Source: Botrytis cinerea B05.10
Taxonomy: Eukaryota; Ascomycota; Leotiomycetes; Helotiales; Sclerotiniaceae
Assembly: GCF_000143535.2 (NCBI RefSeq)
Contig: NC_037312.1
Location: 1,922,001 to 1,986,000 of the forward strand
Reading direction: 5' to 3'
Length of the DNA stretch: 64,000 nucleotides
How positions within the stretch are numbered: position 1 is the first letter of the stretch; each line of letters starts with the position of its first letter. This document shows, piece after piece, positions 1-12,023 of this stretch. The notes below the pieces were generated by a model, which was not told where the DNA came from, did not search any database, and saw only the letters and a list, made by a program, of their open reading frames with translations. Made by a program: the position numbers and the translations under genes.

Positions 1-3000
1 TCTCATCGTGCAATAAATAGACCATCGAACAATTTCAATTGCGCTCCTCCTCAAGAGCTCTCGCCTAATGTATCAGGCCTGAACCATAAGGCGTGAAAGC
101 CCAAGGTCCAACTCGCGTAATATACACCCATCCCCTAATGTGCAAGACGAAGCATGTTCTTGACGGGAATACATTATACAAGACAAGACAACACAACACA
201 ACACAACAATTGAACAATAATACCAAGTGTGAAGCATGTAGCAAGATCATGCCAACAATGATCAAGTGCTTACATAAGCTTCTCGAGTTTGTCACTACTA
301 GGTAGGCTAGTACACTAGCGCGATCTTTGTGATCACGTGAGTAGTTGGACGAATTCCCACTAACAATTTCTAAAAAGGATTCTATATGATCAAGATTTGC
401 TTGAAGGCTACTCAGCCTGATATGAAAGGCTGGAGATACCCGTGGGTGCATTGAGAACCTCCAAAAAGCCAACAATTGTGGAATAGTCGAAAGCAAGCTA
501 TGTAGTGCTGAGCAGCTCAAATCGAGTTGAAGGTGTCTAAATGACCCAAAGCGATGCAAAATTTGTCCATAAATTCAATCTTAAAGACAGCAGGTCATTA
601 GAGAACCAGGCTGCGATTCTGTTGTTTCGCCAAAGTACGCAGTAAAAGTGAAGTGCATTAAATTGAAAGGAATAAAGTGAAAAATGTGTCTTACCTCGTC
701 TGAAGTTATCCACCAGTTATATTACACTCTTAACCGGTTCGAAGATTTGGCGATGAAAGGGCGTATTCGATATTCGTGTTAACCTGGAAGTGAATCATAA
801 GCAATTGCTTCGAAAATGAGTGGAATTGACAAGGAAGGAGCGATGTGGTTAATACTTTGCGGGAAAGAGTTCTTACCTTGGGCAGCTCGCTCAAGTAGCT
901 GTTATGATAGTAGGAGACAGGAGATTGCCTAAAGTGGGCAGATTGTGTGTATTGTACTTAAGATCTTGTAAAGTGAACGGAAATATTGTTCTAGTAATCG
1001 AAGAATATTCTGGTTGACTTTATTGAAGATGTTGCGTACGAAGGAGAAAAAGGAAAAGAAAAGGAATGAAAATTGTGAGGATTCGTTCGTTCTTTTAAAG
1101 TAACGTTCACACTGTGTGGGAGTGCTAGATTAGCCTGGAAAACTTGATTATACTCTTCCAGCTTAAACAACTATGTGCCCCTTGGAGCGCTTGGTATTTC
1201 TCTCGCGGTTGCCGATCGTGAAGATCTGGAGTTAGTCTAACCTAGTCATGGTAGGAACGACGTAATATACATCAATTGGACCATCCAATGGCAGACTCCC
1301 AGCAATGCTACGATAGCCTTAGGCTAGCAACCATATACAGGCCTACAAGCCATAGAAGGTACATGTCAGTGTATGAGAAGGGCAATGGCAGAGAGGGCAA
1401 TGGCAGAGAGGGTAAGCAGAGAGGGTAGTGCAGTGTTCATGAACAGCCTTCATCTCCTTTGAGATTTTCAAAACTGAGATTGGATTACCATTTACTATAG
1501 ATAACGCCTAAAAGCTCTCCGTACAGAGTGTAGAAAGTTCTAGGATGCCTCCGAACAACCACACACCTCTTTACCTACGATACCTGTACACCAGAAACAC
1601 AAGTGGAAGGAGCATACAACACAACATTTTGCGACGTTTAACCAGACAATTAGGTTTGAGCAAGGTCTGCGAATTCATTAACTGTCTTTATGTAGTGAGA
1701 TGATATACACGCAACACACTACGACGGCTCGCATTCGCAAATGGTGACGCTCAGCGCATACCTGCTGTCTACAACTACAACTGGAAGATATACACTACAC
1801 AACATCTTGTAAGGATTAGCCGAAGAACTCGTCTCCTTGTATATCTGCGAGCTATCAGCAAACAGCTGAATAGTTGGAAACAGTATGCAACATGTGACAA
1901 TGGCTAATTGGATGCAAATATACAGGAGCTACTCCAGAAACACGACCACAGCGATAGCAAGGACCCATAAGACAACAGGTCGAAACCATCAATTGTTCGA
2001 TTAGCTACAAGATATCTTCGAACCACAATTACACAAGAGAACAATGGTACCCAGCATTATAATGATCAGTCGAACAGTGAGACTTGAAAGGCACCCTCGA
2101 GCCACAATCGCACAGACAGGAGTCGAAATAGACGAATATTCGCAACGATTAGACGAGAGACACGAAAAAGCTTCATCAATACATAATGGTTTATATAGAT
2201 TTGGGTATGATAGAACGCGGCGCCCATGTGCATGTGTCTCACAAGGGCTTCTCTGTGCTGGTGATACCCACACGCAGCCGCATCTTCTTCTCTGCGAATC
2301 TAGTATGCGATGGTTGTACTCGGGAACAATCTCATAATCGTGTAGCTCACAAGAGGGCAACATACATCACTTTTTGAATTACAAGTTTCGCAAAATTTGG
2401 ATTTCTCAGGGGGCTAATAACCTCACAAATGAAGTGAATACCTATTTTCAAACCATCAAACATGAACATGCATTGGAACGAGATGGATGCTCTAGCTTCC
2501 GCACCCAAAACTCTCAAATCTACTGATGATCAATGAATATTATCTACCTAACCCTACATCTAATTCTGGAAACTTCTGCTCTTAGAATTAAATTAACAGA
2601 TCATATGAACTCATCTATGTGAAATACAACAATTTCATGCGTGAGCATCTCCAGGCTTTTTACACTGTTAGGAATTCATCTTTAGGCTTAAGAATCTCAA
2701 TAGGCACCAATTGCAACTTTTCAGAAGCCCACATGTCTATAAATCACCGAAGACACTCTAAAGCCCATCAAACACACACTCATCTGCCTCTGACTCACGC
2801 TTTAAAACTTTATCTTGATCCGAAGCGCTGATTCTTACCAGATTCTTACATTACTAGTTCCTCCAGTAGATGATTCTGGTCTTCTACTGATTGGAAGAAA
2901 GCAAATGAAGATCGTGAGACTTGTCGAAATCGAAACGTCATCATGGGATCACGTGAAAAAGTTAATCTTCTACTGGAGGCTTGAGATATGCGGTGCAGGT

Positions 3001-3090
3001 TGTGTGATTCCTCAGTGTGGCGGTAGAAAGCGGAGAATACCGGAGGGTGGTAGAGATTGAAGAATAGATACAGAGAGATGGTGGGAGCAG
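1..3090. other. Gene-poor left end
   Basis: No convincing gene is visible. The open frames here are short, overlap one another on both strands and resemble no family I know. A perfect TCACGTGA palindrome lies at 333-340 and another at 2949-2956. Between 1380 and 1430 there is a short run of imperfect GGCAATGGCAGAGA-type direct repeats. The stretch is AT-rich and otherwise shows nothing I can name. Confidence 0.5.
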
Positions 3091-3320
3091 AGAGTAGAGA
3101 TGAAGAGTAGAGATGAAGAGTAGAGATGAAGAGTAGAGATGAAGAGTAGAGATGAAGAGTAGAGATGAAGAGTAGAGATGAAGAGTAGAGATGAAGAGTA
3201 GAGATGAAGAGTAGAGATGAAGAGTAGAGATGAAGAGTAGAGATGAAGAGTAGAGATGAAGAGTAGAGATGAAGAGTAGACATGGAGAGTAGACATGGAG
3301 AGTAGAGAGTATACATGAGG
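3091..3320. repeat. 13-bp minisatellite (AGAGTAGAGATGA)n
   Basis: A 13-bp unit, AGAGTAGAGATGA, repeats head to tail about 14 times with almost no variation. At the right edge it decays into units with ACATGG in place of AGATGA. The plus strand is nearly pure purine. Because 13 is not a multiple of 3, all minus-strand frames stay open through it, which creates spurious Ser/Leu/Tyr-rich ORFs. Confidence 0.95.
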
Positions 3321-4014
3321 AGTGGAGAGCAGAGGTAAAGACTAGATTTCTAATGATAAGTAGAAACACAACAGGCAAGATCCTAATCATGAATGTGATG
3401 AATACTCAGTCGAATTGACAATACACATAGAATCAAATTCGCCAATAACGCAGACTCGATTGACCGATTCGAAAGGATTTATTTGTTGATATTTTTGGTA
3501 TTCGAATCTCGATTTGATACAACTCCTAGCCACTATACTCACTGACCACATCCTTTACAAGCAACAGCCATATACTTCAGAGCCCGAATAAGTCTGCTAC
3601 AACTCAAATCATGGGGGGAGGGGGCATGGATTTATATCCGACTTGTACTAAGCACGGTATGTACAGAAATATACAACTACGAAGAGAAAAGCCTGTAATC
3701 CATTTGTAAAAGGAACATATTCAGAACATGAACATTATCAATATTGAATAAAAGATGGCGTTCAATTAAGCGACAATTTGGTTTGGACGAACATGAGCAA
3801 TGGTTCAAAAACTGGTTGTTCGTAATTTTCTACCTAAGACTGCCATTATTTTATCAAACTATTTACGGAATTACAGCCTGGGGTACCATTTTTCTGCTTC
3901 TTCAAACGGAGAAATTGATTAAAATTCGTGGATTTTGTGGTCGAGCTTTCGCTCTTATAAGCCCTGGCAACACTACACAGTGTTCGATTTCATGATTGAG
4001 GAGCTTGATTGTAT
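3321..4014. other. Intergenic, no gene seen
   Basis: This stretch lies between the minisatellite and the 3' end of RIX1. I see no coding signal that holds up. It presumably includes the RIX1 3' untranslated region near 3900-4014. Confidence 0.5.
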
Positions 4015-6264
4015 TTATTCGCTATCCGAATCCAACTGCATTGTAAGATGCACACTGCCATCCGAATCCGAATCCGACTCTTCAGCATTATCGTAGCTCA
4101 TAGCAGTATCTGTATTCATTGTACGCTGATCCAAAGGTTGAGGGTTCGTAAACCTAGCGCCTGGAACATTCGAAGACATGGCAGGTTTTTCGAACCCGGA
4201 TTGGCTTGGCAGATCTTCTCGGATACCGGAATTCAATCCAGAACCAAAATTTCCTCTTAGTGGAGTCGGAAATTCGTTTTCTGAAATCGACTGAAGATTT
4301 TGTGCATCAACAATATCTTTTTGGCTGGCAACGACCTCATCAGTACTATCCATAACGTCGTCTTCGGCATCGAAACTTTCTGGAAGATCATCGAGTACTG
4401 CGGTGGTATGTCCAGCAGGTATGATCGGCATGCGGGGGCGTAAAAGAATTTCTACCGAATCATCATCAGGAAATTCCCTTGTAATATGTGGGAGTACACT
4501 CGACAATGCTTTTCCATTCTTTCCAACAAATGGGTTTAGTATACTTGCTAGCATTGCTTCTTTATTCCGTCCGAGGATAGCGGTTCGCTCGAGTTGAGAA
4601 CGCATCGATATATCAAGATATGCCTGGGGAAGTTTGGACAATAATATAGGCAAAAGAGAACTGGCCGCCGCAACAACTTCTGGGTCAACAACGACAATTG
4701 TCGATATGGAGCCACTAAGTAAAGTATCTGCATTCTGACTTGACGAACCTTTAGGTTGAGACTTACTGGCTTCAGGGTTGCTGATGCCCGAGTAACTTGT
4801 CTCCAGATCTTTACAGCATGCTCGCATTATTGGTACAAATTTTGAGACACGTGGTTTATCTAAGCTTTGACTGAGCAACGGCAGAATTTTACAGGCTAAA
4901 GAATATGTCGATGCACGAAAGTCTTGATGGTTCTTTCCAGACGAAAAGGACCACATCAGCAAGTCGAGACTTCCCTGGGCCAGAGAGACGAAACTTTGTC
5001 CTAGAGTGGCCGACATAGTGCTGATAAGATGCAATACGGAAACAAAAACATTTGGCAGGCCAGCCCATAATCCATCCTTCTCATCACGGTCAATGGCAGG
5101 GTGCAACCTCACACTTCCGGAATTCGAGTCTGTAGGCGATGGCAAGGAAATCGACAAAATCCTGGTGATCAAATCGAAAATTGGTCCAACCGGGATTGTG
5201 ACAGCCGAAGGAGTGGCTTCTCTGAGGTATTCATCCAGAAATTCCAGTAAGCCTACTAATCTCTCAATGCCAGCATCAATACCAGTCCAGCGGGGCAAAT
5301 CATCAGGGGTTCGCGCGCCGCCAGAGAGCTCTTCATTAACATTCACAGTTTCAGCGGTATATCCAGCAGTCGACTCCCAGTCTTCCACAACGGCTCGGAA
5401 AACTTGGTCGGCAGTCATGTGAATATTTTGCACAAGATCCCGAACTGCCTTTCCCCATTCCTCTCCTCCGCCATTCTTCGCGACTGTCTGATGCAGAACG
5501 ACTGTCAGTTTACGAGCACTCTCCTTTACTGACAACGGAACGTAACTCCGATCACAAAGGGTGCATGCTAGATATGGTCTGGTGGCAGCACGTATCTGGG
5601 ATGCGAAAGGGCGGAAAATTGTAGTGTGACGAGGCAGTAACATGGCAAATGAGCAGAACACTGTCTCTACTGATGATGGGGTTACATCCAAGGCATTCAT
5701 CGATGGCTTAGATGAGATCAAATTCAAGCAAGACGTTACAAAGGTGGGTAACGTTGGCGTGGTGATTTCTCTGACCAGGGTTTGGTATTGATGGGTCATG
5801 GAGTAAATCTTGGCAAGGGCTACAATACTCAGCTCTTTGGCAGCACTTGAGTCTGGTTTCTAATATGATGATTAGTATTTACATATGATATGGCACCCGT
5901 GGATGGTAGGAATGGTTTTCACACATACACCAAGAATCGAGAGCAATCCTCGCACCCAAGATCCCGCGTCGCGCAAAATCTCCCAACCTCCAACTTCGAC
6001 CACGACCTTGATCAAGACGATAGCAGCAAATCTTCCCGGGGCGCTCTTGCCATTCAATAAGGTTGTCAATTGAGTCTTTAATTTGTGGACCAGGACTGCC
6101 GACTGCGATGCATCCGCCTTTCCAGCATTTACACTGGGGGTTGAAAGAGGAATTTGGCATTGAAGGACATATTGAACAAGAGAAGGTACGAGACTCGGAA
6201 GGTCATTTGGAGGAGTAGATGCTAGACGCAAGCAAAGAATGCGCAGCTCAGATGGGACAGACAT
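4015..6264 (-). CDS. RIX1: Pre-rRNA-processing protein RIX1
   Basis: The predicted 726-residue protein is encoded by two exons: 6264-5929 and 5859-4015, with a 69-nt phase-0 intron (GTATGT...TAG, containing TACTAAT). Exon 2 continues in frame for 20 codons upstream of its first Met, and this resolves the junction (...SILG|KPDSSAA...). The N-terminal ~200 residues match the RIX1 domain, with helical text such as LVREITTP and TSCLNLI; the C-terminus is Asp/Ser-rich and acidic. In yeast, Rix1 works with Ipi1 and Ipi3 in the nucleolus and nucleoplasm to process ITS2 and prepare 60S particles for the Rea1/Mdn1 ATPase. The start (MSVPSELR) was chosen over an in-frame upstream Met because it matches the usual family N-terminus. 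It is divergent from YPP1, with 878 bp between the two starts. Confidence 0.92.
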
Positions 6265-7142
6265 CTTTTGAACTTTTGAATCCCAATTTTCTCTGTTTGG
6301 ATATTGTGAAAACCCTGAAGAAAGAGTTTTATGTTTCACCGGAAACCCTCAGTCTTGATTGGAATAATTCAAGATCTCTTTAGAGTAGATAAATGGTTGT
6401 GAGGGATAGAGAATATGAAATTTAAAAGAAACTCAATTCCATGTAACATATCACGATCGAGATTGGACAAAGTGTTGCGTATATAAAAATGTTCAGTTCA
6501 AAAGGAAACTCGGGAGAACTTCGCTTTGATTGGCTAGCGGTGGAGCTAGACACGAACAGCATCGTCAAGTGGTTGAGCCATAGCAAAGCCACAGTGGCTG
6601 ACACGCAGGTAGCATGCTCAGCCTTGTTGTGATACGATCAGTTATTAGTCACGTGATGTAGTCAGTCGCTGTCTACTATTGGGAGATATATTTATAGTGC
6701 ATGTGCCAGCACGCAGCCTTGTGCTCGGAATGACATTATTCCGGCCCCGACTGCCAAGAAATCTGAGAACTGGATTTCTGGAAACCCCCCTGGGACGACC
6801 AAGACGGGTGGGTGTGAAGACCGAAGCTTAGAAAATGGTTCGTATCCATGGATTTCATTCAAGACCCCAAATATTCAGTAAATTGAAGACCCAATCTATT
6901 GGTAATTAAGCTGACGAAATATTGAGCCATTCAATCAGTTTACCGTTCTCCTAGATCACTTAATTTCACAATAAATCTTAATTTCTCCCCATCCCACAAT
7001 TCCATTTGTGCTTGGCTGCTCTTCTTGTGACCTCCTTGAGCATGCTGTCATTCGCTTCAACGTGTTAGCCATCTCCATTCCTTTTCACATATACATATAC
7101 ATATACCTACTGCATACCCAGGAACCAAAATTACATGCGACC
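6265..7142. promoter_or_regulatory. Shared divergent promoter RIX1/YPP1
   Basis: This 878-bp gap separates two genes transcribed away from each other, so both promoters must lie here. Besides the TCACGTGA site, it has a pyrimidine-rich stretch and ATATACATATACATATAC repeats at about 7088-7106, just upstream of the YPP1 ATG. No further gene is seen. Confidence 0.6.
6649..6656. promoter_or_regulatory. TCACGTGA palindrome in RIX1/YPP1 promoter
   Basis: A perfect 8-bp TCACGTGA palindrome lies between the divergent RIX1 and YPP1 starts. This is the preferred core of Cbf1-type bHLH factors in ascomycetes. Function is inferred from motif and position only. Confidence 0.4.
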
Positions 7143-10100
7143 ATGAGTGTAAGTTGAAATATGTTGATAGGACACAGCACTTGATACATCTGCTTACATA
7201 CTTTAGCGTGAACAAACCAAAGCGGCCCATTATATTCAGCTCCTGGACACGGCTCGTTGCGAAGGTAATTGGGATGCCGTGCCAGAACTTGTTAGGAAGA
7301 TTAGGAAACATGCGCCTTCGCGGATATGTATGTTTACATGCTACCACTAGAATTGACAGTCTAATCTTAGACTGTTTGCACTGATCTTCGACATTAACCG
7401 GTTTCAATAGGCCTCACGTTGACCGCAGAGACTGAACATGCAGTTACACAACATTGTCTTAAAACATTGACCTCTGCCACGCCACCATCGACAGCTGGCT
7501 CTACCTCCTCAGATCTGTCAAGATATATACCGCCACTCTTAGAAGCTATATCGAACGAACGACAACATGTTGAAGATGGCTTCCAGGCGCAAGTTTGTGT
7601 TAGTTGGATACATTGGCATATTGGAGAACATGCCCTGGCAGCTTCGAGTTTACCTGAAAGTATAGAAGCGGAATTTTCTCAACTTGATGGAACCAACAAA
7701 GAATCGAACGAATGGACGAAAGTGTGTGCACTCAAGGCCTCGTTTATTAAGGGGGACTCGCAACGGAGGACTGGGCATTTGGCAGAAGCATTGGAAACCT
7801 TTGATTCCGCTTTGCCAATACTGGCAAGCGTATCATCTACACCACCACCTACCGGCCGAAAGGAATTGAACACTTGGATCGAAGAATTGTTGGCAGGATC
7901 TTGCATGCTCTCAAGCCATGCCATCAAAACAAAATCCTCACCAACACTGGAGACCGAAACATTATCAGCATTTCGTGCATGGGCGAGATTTTGGGAATGG
8001 GCCCCAACGAAGCCATTAGATCGCGCACTGCATGCTGAAGCCTCAAGGCGACAGGTGTGGGAGGAATACTACATCACATTATCGGACATTCTCCAGCAAC
8101 ACCTACCATTTCCCACAACAGATCTTACTACCGCATATCCTGAGTCATCATCGAAACCACAGCAACGAGCGGAATTAAAACAAGTGGAAGCTCGCTACGA
8201 GGAATTGCTTCTGAGTGAAGTACAGTTTCCGAAGGCGGAAGAACCAAGTGAGGAAGTCGAAGCATTTGTTGAACTAGTGATGCAAAACTGGAGAGTTTTA
8301 TGTGGGAATACATGGCAAGAACATGAACTTGGCGAAGGAGGGGCTGAGGCAATTAGTAGAAGTGTTTTGAACATTCTGTACAATGCCGCAACTAAAACGT
8401 TCCATTCAACGCCAATTTTGCGACATTTATTTACCGTTCATGTAGCGGTCGCGGAGTTTGATTTAGCGTTTAAAGCATTCGATACCTATTTGGAGATTGT
8501 GAAGAGAGGGAAAGCTCGAGTGGAGAAAACTGGGGAGTTGGAACACGGTCTAGATGACGACGAAACAGTCTTGAAAACGGCTGCTGAATGCATCAGAGCT
8601 TTATGTCGATATGGCTCAAGAGAAGGGGCAGAGAAGGCTAAAGACCTTGGCCACTTTTTCGAGGAGTGGTTAGCTAAACACCATCCCGCCGAACAGCCAC
8701 ATGGAACCGAGAAATCACTTGATAATGGCACCTCGCTTGTTTCAAACAATCCTATATCACCAAATACATTTGCCATTGCTTGGCGGTCAATCGGAATCGG
8801 CTATGCACAATGGGCACGCTTGACTTTCGATTCATCTTCGAGGGGGGCCATTCAGATGAAGGCTATAAAATGCTTTCGTCGGGCTCTTCTCCCAGAGTAT
8901 AAGAGCACTGCAGATGTAGAAACCCTTTTTGCATTGGGCACAATCCTTGCAGAACGCAGAGAGATATCGACAGCGATTGAGGTTGTGAAAGTTGGGCTTG
9001 CTCCTCCGCGCTCCAATTTGCAAAATGGTCATGGCTCCTACGTCGCAGCCAGATTCTCAAGAGAAAGATCTCTGGTACCGTTATGGCATCTTATGGCTTT
9101 ACTACTGAGTGCGAGGCAGGATTTTATGACAGCAGTAAGATCTTGTGAAGGCGTCTTTGACCAATTCGGGGATTCGAAAAATCTATATGGAGAATCTGAA
9201 CTTGATGGTTCCTTTAGGAGCGAGCATCTGAATTCCAACGAAAACATTATGCAGCAGAATCGAGGCTTAGTAGATGAAATGGATGATTTTGAAAAGGCAA
9301 ATCTTTTGGAGGTAAAGATGACTCAGTTGTCTCTTATAGAAGTCCTTGAGGGCTCCGAGGTTGCAGTCAATTGTAGTGATGAGCTTTTAACTCTATATAC
9401 GAGACTGTTCGGTGATCCTTCTAAAGAAACTGCCACTGCAGTAGTTCAAAATGCTACATTGGTACCCCCCAAAAGTTCAGCAGGAACCATTAGAAGTATG
9501 AAAGGAAGTATATTTGGACGAACTCTGAATAGGTCAATGCGAAAGGATATGGTAGCTTCGATGGAACAGAGCACAATCTCTCAACGATCAGACACCACAC
9601 ATGCCACGATCAATAGAGCACCAACTATTCAAGTCACTCATGAAAACGGCACAGCTGGAAGACATAACCGCAGACGCTCCGGAGATCATGAAAAGCTACA
9701 CAAAAAGTCAAGTGTCAGAAATCCTTCACAAGGGCCAAACAGGAGCGCGAGTATAGGAAGGACCGATGGCACTGCGAGGGAGATGGATGTACAGAATGGA
9801 GAGGATCATTCGGAACAAGGCTCAAAACCACTACCCCCAAACTCACAGCAAATGGAACACAAGGAGCCGGTCCTCAAACCAGTGGGTTCCAATCACATTG
9901 TTCAAGATGGTCGCCTTCCAATTACACCACACTCATCATCACCCAGCCCCACAACACGATTCTCGAAAGATTCCGAGAGACGGCGAAGAATAACAACACT
10001 AGTGAAAGTGTGGTTGTTAATTGCTGGCTTTTATCGGCGAGCAACCATGCATGAAGACGCTAAAGGTGCAATCGAAGAGGCGCATAAGTTGGTGCACGGC

Positions 10101-10829
10101 TTAGAAATAGATATTCTCAATGACCCAACAGGCCTCGCGTCATTCGATCATTCTGGTTGGGGAGGTGGAAAGAGTGTGGCTGAATTATGGGGCGATGTTT
10201 TCTCAGAGGTACGTATGCTCGAGGAATTCATAGAATTTTGCTAATATTTTTTAAAGCGTGGCTATCTCTCTGCAGAACAATCTTCTCCATATACGGCCCT
10301 TGAAAACTTCGAGAGTGCTTTAACTCACTTTGCTGACCACCCTGCCGCAATCGTTGGGCTTTCCGATATTCTACTAGACGTATACACAGAAGAACTTCTA
10401 CCTCTTCCCACCATGCCAGCTTTAGTTCTTCCCACGGTATCTACCAGTACTCCCTCAGCCTCTACCCTCAATACCTCAGCGCAATCGCAACCATATCAAC
10501 CAAACCTTCCCTTTCCCACGAGTGGACCCCTTGGTCTTTCCCTTCCTACTCCTCCGCACCGAGAAATTCCCTCTGTTTCAAGATCGAACCAAACCGATAA
10601 GCTCGATAGACTTGCAGCTCGGGATCGTGCATATGGGCTTTTATCCGGTCTAACTAGATTAGGTTCAGGTTGGAACTATTCAGAAGCTTGGTATTCATTA
10701 GCCAGAGCATATGAATTGGGAGGACAGAAGGATAAAGCGAGAGAGGTACTTTGGTGGTGTGTAGAGTTGGAGGAAGGCAGAGGATTGAGAGGCTGGGATG
10801 TGGCTAGCAGTGGCGGTTATGTTCTTTAA
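7143..10829 (+). CDS. YPP1: TPR cargo-transport protein YPP1
   Basis: Four coding exons: 7143-7148 (only ATG AGT), 7207-7327, 7411-10208 and 10257-10829. They give 1165 residues in a continuous frame. The first residues after splicing, MSREQTKAAHYIQLLDTARC, are typical of the filamentous-fungal YPP1 family. The protein is mostly alpha-helical TPR-like repeats. A low-complexity Ser/Asn/His-rich linker covers about residues 710-900, and the TPR text resumes after it. In yeast, Ypp1 acts with Efr3 in anchoring and assembling the Stt4 PI4-kinase complex at the plasma membrane and in endocytic traffic. The final exon carries a Pro/Ser-rich insert and ends in more TPR helices. The 6-nt first coding exon makes the start easy to miss. 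Splice sites are canonical (GTAAGT, GTATGT, GTACGT). Confidence 0.9.
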
Positions 10830-11813
10830 TTAATTACTAGATGGGTAGATGTGAAAAGTGCGATTTTCAGACTTCGGACGATAGGGGGTTTGGTTCTACA
10901 TATCGGACAGAGGCTCTAGGTGGGGTATAAATAATGCAGACTTAAATTAACATTGTTGAAATATTGACCCGACGTTCAATTGGGCTTGCAATAAGTGTTG
11001 AATCGTATGGACAGATATATCGGTAATATTTTCTACATGACCTATTATCTTTCATTAATAATAAGAGTAACCTAATAATCCATTGTACTTTTCATTGTAC
11101 CCTTCTTTGATTTCAAATTTAGCCGCTCGTCTTATTATGTTGATTGTGAAAAGCGGGTAAAGCTTGCGTAGCACCAAGTGTTGAACTCAAATCGGCTATT
11201 AGCCGCGCGTACTAATCCTCAATCACATCGCGCAGGCCAAGGTAGGAACCGGCGCTTGCAATGTGGATATATTGTGCCAGGTCCAGTAGGGGTTATGGTT
11301 ACAATTGTTGTCAGAAAATTTTCCGGAAAACTGATTGTTGATGATTATTGGGGGATGTGGGAATTGAAGGCTGGGAGCTGGGTCCAAGATGTGATACGGA
11401 TGATGCAAAATATCGAGCTAAGTTGGCACGACCAGAAGGCAAAGCGAAATACAAGGAACGAGTTATCAGTGTGTGTGTGGAATCAATTGGATATCTATGA
11501 ACATTCTATCTATCTTCTCCTTTAGACAGGCTTGTTGATATGTATCCACTTGCTAACTAACACCATTTTCCAACACTATTCTCTGAACCTCCAGGGTCCT
11601 TTCTAATTTCGCAAAACGCCAAACACCCTCCACTACCAAAACTCGCTACGTACTTCTGGAACTCGGGATCTTGAGCTATGAATCACCACCTGGGTGATGA
11701 GCTACTTTTTTAAGCTTGATCTTTGACTTGTTTTCAGTTGGAATACTTCTTCTCAGCACGTGAATCTCAGGATGTGTGCCGGAGCGGACTCGGTACGGGT
11801 TGTGTGAGCCCTA
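10830..11813. other. Intergenic, no gene seen
   Basis: This holds the YPP1 3' flank and AT-rich spacer. Overlapping open frames at 11178-11525 (+) and 11223-11408 (-) are antisense to each other and have no recognisable features. Confidence 0.5.
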
Positions 11814-12023
11814 CTAAGGCTTTGTGCTAGATTTCTTTGAGGAAGTCGAAGAGGGTCCCTTTGATCCGGGAAGACTTGTTCTCGATTCGGAGATATGTTT
11901 ATCAGTTTTCTTTGTGCCAGTGTTCTTATCTGTGGGAGCTGTAACTGTGACTTTGAAACTGGAGGTTGGCTTTGTTTTTTCTCTAGAAGAGCTGCTAGAG
12001 ATGCTGGGATTACTTCTGGGCAT
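11814..12023 (-). CDS. Possible small Ser/Thr/Lys-rich protein
   Basis: A 69-residue open frame starts MPRSNPSISSSSSREK and is rich in Ser, Thr and Lys, with no hydrophobic segment, so it is probably disordered. The ATG has a good context (CAACAATGC), and the 100 nt before it are the C/A-rich kind of leader seen upstream of fungal ATGs. An overlapping 145-codon frame on the same strand begins further upstream, but its Asn/Gln-rich start simply reads simple sequence. I recognise no family. It may be one exon of a longer gene. It could also be chance. Confidence 0.35.
   Translation of the reverse strand: MPRSNPSISSSSSREKTKPTSSFKVTVTAPTDKNTGTKKTDKHISESRTSLPGSKGPSSTSSKKSSTKP

Noticed and set aside
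2846..3390. Long minus-strand Ser/Leu/Tyr-rich ORFs
   Set aside because: They are the 13-bp minisatellite read in three frames; the peptide period is simply 13 residues.
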